In this document: positions 56,369-64,000 of the stretch, one piece after another
Layout of the letters: every line of letters starts with the position of its first letter
Numbering within the stretch: position 1 is the stretch's first letter
Assembly (NCBI GenBank): GCA_032718865.1
Contig: JALUTQ010000045.1
Span: forward strand, 930,001-994,000
Origin: Tilletia caries
Lineage: Eukaryota; Basidiomycota; Exobasidiomycetes; Tilletiales; Tilletiaceae
Direction: 5' to 3'
Length of the DNA: 64,000 nt
Translations under genes and position numbers: made by a program
Notes under the pieces: model-generated
The model's database searches: none
Told to the model about the DNA's origin: nothing
The model's input: the letters and a program-made list of their open reading frames with translations, nothing else

Positions 56369-59300
56369 ACAACATGAGAATATCAAATGAGGCAGTTGTA
56401 TGGAGTCCGGACCAAGTCCAGATTACAGTCCTGTCAGAAGTCTAATAACGCGGCCGCGCAGCGAAGCTACAAACGTTTGTAATTCAGCAGAGAACTTTTT
56501 CTTAGTGAATTTGTATACTTGGACTCCCGATCAAGCCAGCTGGCTAGCTGCTCGCCTGCCTGCTCCCAATCTCTGCAGCGACCATCACCGGAAGCCCTTC
56601 AAGATGGCCCGCAATCGCAACCCGGCAGCAGTGGCCTCTTCCACAGCGATGGTGGCTACATCAGCTGCGTCCACGGCTGTTTCTACAGCTGATCTAGTGA
56701 TGCAAGAGCGCGAATCCGTCTTGCGCACGCTCGCAACGGCGAGCGACGTCCGGCCTGCAAACACGACGCGAAACTATGTACCCAAACAGAAGGAGTTCAA
56801 ATCCTGGTGCGACGGCAAGGGCTACGAGGAGATGTCGCGGTGAGTAGATTGTGGCTTTTGGTTGCTTCCAGTGCTTATATTGGAGCTTTCTACTGGTCGA
56901 GAATGAGGATCGGAATGACCATGCAGCATGCTGGCATGCAGCATGCTGGAGCCCGGACCGGGGCTTGAAGTGGAGTGCATTGGGGTCTTGGGAACAGGGA
57001 TCGAGGCTGTGCTCAACGTTGCTGCTTCGCACTGATGTCTGACTCCCGCTCTGGCCTCTGCAATGCCATCTTTACGTGATCCCAACAGCTACCAAGTCAC
57101 TGCCGAGAAGCTTCATCTCTTTCTGGAAGAGCAGGTCCTTCACCGACCCTCCAAGCGGGCGAAGAAGAACGGAGACGCGCCCGGCACCCTGTCCGAAAGC
57201 TCGGTCAAGAGCTACGTTGCCGCTCTGGTCGACCTCTACGTCCAGCAGCAAGCACGTGGCGTGAACTCAGCACCTCATCCTCGCCACGGTCCTGTCCGCA
57301 TCTTGCTCAGTACCCGGAAGGTACAAGAGCACTCGAGAAAGAGGCGGGAGTACGTCGACCGTGGCATTGGTGAGTTGCTTGGCTGGCTGTGTATTGCGCG
57401 TGTGCGGTCAGCGCTTCTCCGGAAGTCTGACGGATGTGTGATATGTCATTTGATCTCTGATCATGGTCCCCTGCTTCTCTCGTGTTTCTTCTCATTGATA
57501 CTCAACAGGCACCTCTCTGGACGGCTACACTCAGGCTCAGCTCGAGGACATCTGTGCATTCTTCATTCAACGCGACAGCGAGACCGGCCTCCGTGACCGA
57601 CTTGCCTTTTTGATCTCCCATTACGCACTTCTGCGTGGTGACAACGCGCGCAAACTCGAGCTCGCTGACCTCCACCACCTCGACCTGGCGGGCGAAGGTC
57701 CCTCTCCTTGCTTTGCCGTGGTGCTTCTCCTCGCCAACGGCAAGACGAATCAAGCTGGACGTGTTGAATACGGCTCCTTCCTGCGGAACCGAGACGTGCG
57801 TGTATGCCCAGTCGGCTGTCTAGCCTTGTATCTCTTCTCAAGGTATGTGTGCATTTGCGTGATGTGTGGATGGTGTGGATGGATGGATGCGGAGACATTG
57901 CGATGTTGCGCAGCGTGAGAATTGATGAATGAATTTTGCGTCCTAGGTTCCACCACTCCGCTGAGCCGTTCCCGGACTTGTCAAAGTCGTCGCTCTGGTA
58001 TGACACGAAGGTCGTGAAGTCGCCCACCAGCTTGACCGCCCCAATCTCTGACGATGCGCACTCAAAAGCGCTCGATCGGGCATTCAAGGCCTGCCATGTG
58101 ACGACCACCGCCAAAACCCACGCCGCTCGCAAGTCTGGGGCTCAGCTGGCCGAGTCCGGAGGAGCGAGTGAGGCCTCCGTCCGACGAGCGGGAAGGTGGA
58201 ACCAGACCACCATGGAAACATGTTACCTGACTCGACTCCCCCGCCCTGTGCTACGGGTTCATGCCGGGTTCCACCCGGATGGCGGTACCTACTTCCTCCG
58301 ACGTGACGTCGAACCCCCCTCAAGAGCTGCTCTCACAAATCTTTCCTCAAGCTGATGCCTGGTGAGTAGTTCCTCTTCCCCCATCTTCCCCCTTCCCTTC
58401 TCCTTCCCTCCTTGCCCTTGCTGCTTCCCTCTACGCGGCAGCGAGCGGTGTCTTCCTCCCTCCTTCTCCCTTCCGCCTCCCTCCCGTTCAGCCCTGGGCG
58501 TTGGCCAACCGCAGTAGCAGTGGCCGGTTGTGTTGGTTGGAGTGCTCAACTCGTGCGCAACAGACCACGTCATCGCGTTGTTCTATTGCTGACACTTCTC
58601 TAAGTTGTGTTGCGATGCATTTGGTCCAGGGACACTGCCATCGAGATGGGCAAGACGACTCGGGGAGAGCCGGTGGAGGTCAACATCGCAGCACGCGCCT
58701 TTGTGCGTCTGCTCATCCGTCTTCGTCCGGTTCTCCTCCAAGACGCCGTGCTCTGGAAGCGACAGCACCCGCACTACTACTTGTGGTCCCATTCTCTCTT
58801 CGCATCCCCCGCCTTCCTTCAGTACGAGAAGGAGCTCCTGGAGGTCCTTGCCGCGCCGGACACGACCAGCGAGGATCGCTTGCGCACGATGGCGCCTCTC
58901 ATTGCGGAGCAAATCCAGACGTACGCGGCGGCTACACAGAGCTACTTCGATCAGCGCACTCGGACGATACAGATGGACGTTCAAAGCTCGATGAAGGTGA
59001 TGATGGAGATGTATGAGGCACAGCGACAGCAGCAGGCGCAGCAGCTCTTTGCGCTGCAGAATGCGCTCAAGGGTATTTTTGGGTTTTTGGTTGCCTCGGC
59101 TGCAGGCGGTGCGGTCACCGGCACCACCAGCAACAGTCTCGATCGTAAGTGCATCAGCTCCCCCCCCTCCCCCCCTCCACGTTCACCCCACTTCATTTCC
59201 TTCCCGCGCTGCGCTGACGCTTCAACCCCACCTCTTCTCTTTCCTCACTCACTCGCTAGTCGCTGCAGTGTTCTCCTCCTCCTCAACCTTGTCGCCCTCA

Positions 59301-59771
59301 GCACCGTTCAGCGCAGCCCCAGCTTCTCCCTCCTCCTCCTCAACTACCTCTCGCACACCATCTCCTTCGCAAGCTCAGGCAAAAGGACTGCAGATGCGGC
59401 ACGGTGCTCGGCCCGGTCCTCGACGAATGCCTCCCATGTCGCAGGACCGTGGCCTCACTACCGTGACAGACCTGTGGCGAGAATACAAGGAGGGTCTCAG
59501 AGGAATGCCTTCTGTGGAGGAAATGGATCAACACTGGGGCAACGAATGGCGCAAGGGCGAGAAGGACAGGAAGCACTACGAGAGGAGGATGCGCATCGTC
59601 TCCAAGGTGCGCAGTCTTGCTGGCGAGAAGAAGGTTGCAGAGTCGGTAGCAGTCGTGATGCTGGAGCATGCTCGATTGCAGTTGAAGAACAAGTCCCTTT
59701 CCAAGCTTTCTGAGCTCATCCAGTCTGATGCAGACTTCACCTATCCAGATCTAGCTCTCAACCTTCCATAG
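56369..59771 (+). mobile_element. Crypton-like tyrosine-recombinase element, copy A
   Basis: From 56369 onward the sequence is repeated almost perfectly from 60845 (offset 4,476 bp). It encodes a tyrosine recombinase with a C-terminal GCR1_C domain, the content of fungal Cryptons, which move without LTRs, inverted repeats or a DDE transposase. The left end ACAACATGAG is set by where the two copies start to match. The right end is unknown, because the second copy is cut by the window; 59771 is only the end of the coding region. Confidence 0.8.
56604..59771 (+). pseudogene. Crypton tyrosine recombinase with GCR1_C domain, copy A (one-base frameshift)
   Basis: Six exons: 56604-56839, 57089-57369, 57509-57842, 57947-58361, 58630-59144, 59260-59771. 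An N-terminal core-binding region (TRNYVPKQKEFKSWC) precedes an Ndc10_II/tyrosine-recombinase-like catalytic domain with Arg215 (LLRGDN), His342 and Arg345 (KTHAARKSGA) and nucleophile Tyr377 (GRWNQTTMETCYL). A helical region rich in Gln follows, then a C-terminal GCR1_C DNA-binding domain (TDLWREYKEGLRGMPSVEEM and beyond). In exon 4, a run of six C near 58314-58319 (copy B has five) shifts the frame just after RRDVEPP. Without it the product would be 763 aa. The frame is also open to an earlier ATG at 56400. Confidence 0.82.
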
Positions 59772-60844
59772 TCTTTGTTTCCTCGCCATGTAGGCATGTA
59801 TCTATCACCTATGTGTATCAATCAATCGGAATGTGTATATTGGAGCTCCTCTGGTCTGCCTCTGGTCTGTGTATTCGATGTCGCGAAGCCCTCAGTGCGA
59901 TCGCCCATCTCCCGTGGCAGTTCAGAAAGCAGCGACAGCGGGACCGAGTCACGAGAAGTAGATGGAGGAAAGAAAGGTTTTTGGATTGCTGAAGGATCTT
60001 CTGGGTCTGGGTGTTGATAATGCGCGGAGCAGAGAGGAGAAAAGAGGAGGGCAAAGAAGGTGGGTGGGAGATTGAGATCAGCAAAGGTTTAGATGGAGAG
60101 TGAGAGAGGCTGAAGGCCGGAAGCCAGAGTCCGCCCCACTCACACTGTTCTGTCGCAGCGGCCTTCCGGACTTGTATTTGCAGCTGAAGAATAAATAGAA
60201 GAGAGTGCAGCTGTCAGTACACGGTATCGTGATGACACGGTGGTCTGGCTTGACAGAACAGACTTACCGACTCGACGCTGGACTCGCTTGGCCTTCGACA
60301 ACAGAGTCTAGTCCTCTTCTCAGCGCACGCGCGCGCGCACGCGCAGGCGGAAGTCCGAGAGGGAGAGGTGTGGGGGAGGCGTGGACGAAAGGAGCCGGGC
60401 AAACGAGGACAGCGACAGCGAGCTTGTGAGTCTTGCCTCTTGAGGTATCTGACGTGCGAAGGAATGAAGAGGATCAGTGATAGATGATGGCAAACGGTGT
60501 GCCGCGCGCGCATATGCTCACCTTGCTGCTGTGTCGGCAGAGCACCCGAGGAAGTGAATGGGAACCCGATTCTGTTGGGGCAAAGCATAGGAGGAAGAGG
60601 ATGAGCAGTCAGACAGAGGGGACGAGAAGGTTAGCAGAGCCAGCTGCTTGCGTAATCATCAAGACTCCTAATGCTTCAGTTGTAATCGCCCTGCCATCCA
60701 TCGCGAGGTGTGTTGATAATTCGAATTGTCGTCTGGTTTTGGTCCTGGTAGCTGGTTATCGAGGACGCGAGTCCGTTTTGAGTGGGACGGACTGGACGGA
60801 CTGAGTCCGAATTTTTCACTCATTTCTGTGGACTGACGGTCGGA
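59772..60844. other. Spacer between Crypton copies
   Basis: About 1.07 kb with no gene recognised. It contains an alternating GC/CA tract at 60323-60345. The right end of Crypton copy A should lie here, but cannot be placed. It may equally be part of a tandemly duplicated unit. Confidence 0.4.
60323..60345. repeat. Alternating purine-pyrimidine tract
   Basis: 23 bp of GC/AC dinucleotides (GCGCACGCGCGCGC and on), a sequence prone to Z-DNA. Confidence 0.8.
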
Positions 60845-63800
60845 ACAACATGAGAATATCAAATGAGGCAGTTGTATGGAGTCCGGACCAAGTCCAGATT
60901 ACAGTCCTGTCAGAAGTCTAATAACGCGGCCGCGCAGCGAAGCTACAAACGTTTGTAATTCAGCAGAGAACTTTTTCTTAGTGAATTTGTATACTTGGAC
61001 TCCCGATCAAGCCAGCTGGCTAGCTGCTCGCCTGCCTGCTCCCAATCTCTGCAGCGACCATCACCGGAAGCCCTTCAAGATGGCCCGCAATCGCAACCCG
61101 GCAGCAGTGGCCTCTTCCACAGCGATGGTGGCTACATCAGCTGCGTCCACGGCTGTTTCTACAGCTGATCTAGTGATGCAAGAGCGCGAATCCGTCTTGC
61201 GCACGCTCGCAACGGCGAGCGACGTCCGGCCTGCAAACACGACGCGAAACTATGTACCCAAACAGAAGGAGTTCAAATCCTGGTGCGACGGCAAGGGCTA
61301 CGAGGAGATGTCGCGGTGAGTAGATTGTGGCTTTTGGTTGCTTCCAGTGCTTATATTGGAGCTTTCTACTGGTCGAGAATGAGGATCGGAATGACCATGC
61401 AGCATGCTGGCATGCAGCATGCTGGAGCCCGGACCGGGGCTTGAAGTGGAGTGCATTGGGGTCTTGGGAACAGGGATCGAGGCTGTGCTCAACGTTGCTG
61501 CTTCGCACTGATGACTGACTCCCGCTCTGGCCTCTGCAATGCCATCTTTACGTGATCCCAACAGCTACCAAGTCACTGCCGAGAAGCTTCATCTCTTTCT
61601 GGAAGAGCAGGTCCTTCACCGACCCTCCAAGCGGGCGAAGAAGAACGGAGACGCGCCCGGCACCCTGTCCGAAAGCTCGGTCAAGAGCTACGTTGCCGCT
61701 CTGGTCGACCTCTACGTCCAGCAGCAAGCACGTGGCGTGAACTCAGCACCTCATCCTCGCCACGGTCCTGTCCGCATCTTGCTCAGTACCCGGAAGGTAC
61801 AAGAGCACTCGAGAAAGAGGCGGGAGTACGTCGACCGTGGCATTGGTGAGTTGCTTGGCTGGCTGTGTATTGCGCGTGTGCGGTCAGCGCTTCTCCGGAA
61901 GTCTGACGGATGTGTGATATGTCATTTGATCTCTGATCATGGTCCCCTGCTTCTCTCGTGTTTCTTCTCATTGATACTCAACAGGCACCTCTCTGGACGG
62001 CTACACTCAGGCTCAGCTCGAGGACATCTGTGCATTCTTCATTCAACGCGACAGCGAGACCGGCCTCCGTGACCGACTTGCCTTTTTGATCTCCCATTAC
62101 GCACTTCTGCGTGGTGACAACGCGCGCAAACTCGAGCTCGCTGACCTCCACCACCTCGACCTGGCGGGCGAAGGTCCCTCTCCTTGCTTTGCCGTGGTGC
62201 TTCTCCTCGCCAACGGCAAGACGAATCAAGCTGGACGTGTTGAATACGGCTCCTTCCTGCGGAACCGAGACGTGCGTGTATGCCCAGTCGGCTGTCTAGC
62301 CTTGTATCTCTTCTCAAGGTATGTGTGCATTTGCGTGATGTGTGGATGGTGTGGATGGATGGATGCGGAGACATTGCGATGTTGCGCAGCGTGAGAATTG
62401 ATGAATGAATTTTTGCGTCCTAGGTTCCACCACTCCGCTGAGCCGTTCCCGGACTTGTCAAAGTCGTCGCTCTGGTATGACACGAAGGTCGTGAAGTCGC
62501 CCACCAGCTTGACCGCCCCAATCTCTGACGATGCGCACTCAAAAGCGCTCGATCGGGCATTCAAGGCCTGCCATGTGACGACCACCGCCAAAACCCACGC
62601 CGCTCGCAAGTCTGGGGCTCAGCTGGCCGAGTCCGGAGGAGCGAGTGAGGCCTCCGTCCGACGAGCGGGAAGGTGGAACCAGACCACCATGGAAACATGT
62701 TACCTGACTCGACTCCCCCGCCCTGTGCTACGGGTTCATGCCGGGTTCCACCCGGATGGCGGTACCTACTTCCTCCGACGTGACGTCGAACCCCCTCAAG
62801 AGCTGCTCTCACAAATCTTTCCTCAAGCTGATGCCTGGTGAGTAGTTCCTCTTCCCCCATCTTCCCCCTTCCCTTCTCCTTCCCTCCTTGCCCTTGCTGC
62901 TTCCCTCTACGCGGCAGCGAGCGGTGTCTTCCTCCCTCCTTCTCCCTTCCGCCTCCCTCCCGTTCAGCCCTGGGCGTTGGCCAACCGCAGTAGCAGTGGC
63001 CGGTTGTGTTGGTTGGAGTGCTCAACTCGTGCGCAACAGACCACGTCATCGCGTTGTTCTATTGCTGACACTTCTCTAAGTTGTGTTGCGATGCATTTGG
63101 TCCAGGGACACTGCCATCGAGATGGGCAAGACGACTCGGGGAGAGCCGGTGGAGGTCAACATCGCAGCACGCGCCTTTGTGCGTCTGCTCATCCGTCTTC
63201 GTCCGGTTCTCCTCCAAGACGCCGTGCTCTGGAAGCGACAGCACCCGCACTACTACTTGTGGTCCCATTCTCTCTTCGCATCCCCCGCCTTCCTTCAGTA
63301 CGAGAAGGAGCTCCTGGAGGTCCTTGCCGCGCCGGACACGACCAGCGAGGATCGCTTGCGCACGATGGCGCCTCTCATTGCGGAGCAAATCCAGACGTAC
63401 GCGGCGGCTACACAGAGCTACTTCGATCAGCGCACTCGGACGATACAGATGGACGTTCAAAGCTCGATGAAGGTGATGATGGAGATGTATGAGGCACAGC
63501 GACAGCAGCAGGCGCAGCAGCTCTTTGCGCTGCAGAATGCGCTCAAGGGTATTTTTGGGTTTTTGGTTGCCTCGGCTGCAGGCGGTGCGGTCACCGGCAC
63601 CACCAGCAACAGTCTCGATCGTAAGTGCATCAGCTCCCCCCCCCCCCTCCACGTTCACCCCCACTTCATTTCCTTCCCGCGCTGCGCTGACGCTTCAACC
63701 CCACCTCTTCTCTTTCCTCACTCACTCGCTAGTCGCTGCAGTGTTCTCCTCCTCCTCAACCTTGTCGCCCTCAGCACCGTTCAGCGCAGCCCCAGCTTCT

Positions 63801-64000
63801 CCCTCCTCCTCCTCAACTACCTCTCGCACACCATCTCCTTCGCAAGCTCAGGCAAAAGGACTGCAGATGCGGCACGGTGCTCGGCCCGGTCCTCGACGAA
63901 TGCCTCCCATGTCGCAGGACCGTGGCCTCACTACCGTGACAGACCTGTGGCGAGAATACAAGGAGGGTCTCAGAGGAATGCCTTCTGTGGAGGAAATGGA
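60845..64000 (+). mobile_element. Crypton-like tyrosine-recombinase element, copy B (cut by window end)
   Basis: Nearly identical to 56369 onward. Differences seen are one substitution in intron 1 (T at 57034 against A at 61510) and a few homopolymer length changes. Same orientation as copy A. It continues past the window. Confidence 0.8.
61080..64000 (+). CDS. Crypton tyrosine recombinase with GCR1_C domain, copy B (partial at window end)
   Basis: Exons: 61080-61315, 61565-61845, 61985-62318, 62424-62837, 63106-63620, 63733 to beyond 64000. The frame is open throughout the visible part; exon 4 has the five-C run, reading RRDVEPPQELLSQIFPQADA. Catalytic residues are as in copy A: Arg in LLRGDN, His/Arg in KTHAARKSG, Tyr in METCYL. 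The visible GCR1_C part stops at GLRGMPSVEEM. Such proteins cut and rejoin DNA through a 3'-phosphotyrosine, moving the element as a circular or excised intermediate. This copy looks capable of activity as far as it can be read. The frame is open upstream to an ATG at 60876. Confidence 0.83.

Overview
The window looks like nuclear DNA of a basidiomycete fungus. The genes are GC-rich and dense, mostly split by many short GT-AG introns (about 65-115 nt), and CTNAN-type branch sites are common. The mobile elements (Ty3/Gypsy chromovirus, Ty1/Copia, hAT- and mariner-type MITEs, Crypton tyrosine-recombinase elements) are typical fungal ones. I cannot name the genus. Exon coordinates were worked out by hand. 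In every spliced model the exon lengths sum to a multiple of three, apart from the frameshifted Crypton copy, which is off by exactly the one extra base described.

Layout. 1-11.6 kb is a transposon-rich end. It has an FAD monooxygenase gene, a 419-bp hAT MITE with a perfect 8-bp target duplication, and a 7.6-kb Gypsy chromovirus with identical LTRs, itself disrupted by a 772-bp nested hAT element. A decayed relic of a second FAD monooxygenase follows. 11.6-35.6 kb is a housekeeping block: divergent ribosomal protein genes eS10 and eS25, class II fructose-bisphosphate aldolase, Derlin, CWC24, an aldehyde dehydrogenase, V-ATPase subunit C, a PXB/DUF3818 protein, a Nup82/Nup88-like nucleoporin and a Cys-rich single-pass membrane protein. 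35.66-41.25 kb is a frameshifted Copia element, with its 5' LTR about 150 bp upstream of the complex I gene NDUFS7. 41.4-45.4 kb holds NDUFS7 and a YANK/STK32-type kinase. A 2.9-kb stretch without recognisable genes is followed by two convergent oligopeptide-transporter (OPT) paralogues at 48.35-54.4 kb. The right end (55.3-64 kb) has a TA-flanked MITE and two nearly identical Crypton copies in direct orientation, 4,476 bp apart; the second runs off the window.

The host genes are general housekeeping functions (translation, glycolysis, ERAD, splicing, vacuolar acidification, nuclear pore, respiration) and do not form one pathway. Shared divergent promoters are likely for eS10/eS25, Derlin/CWC24 and the nucleoporin/membrane protein pair. 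The most interesting items are the Crypton pair, the start codons split by introns in both ribosomal protein genes, the initiator-tRNA-fragment primer site of the Copia element, and a 10-nt micro-exon in one OPT gene.
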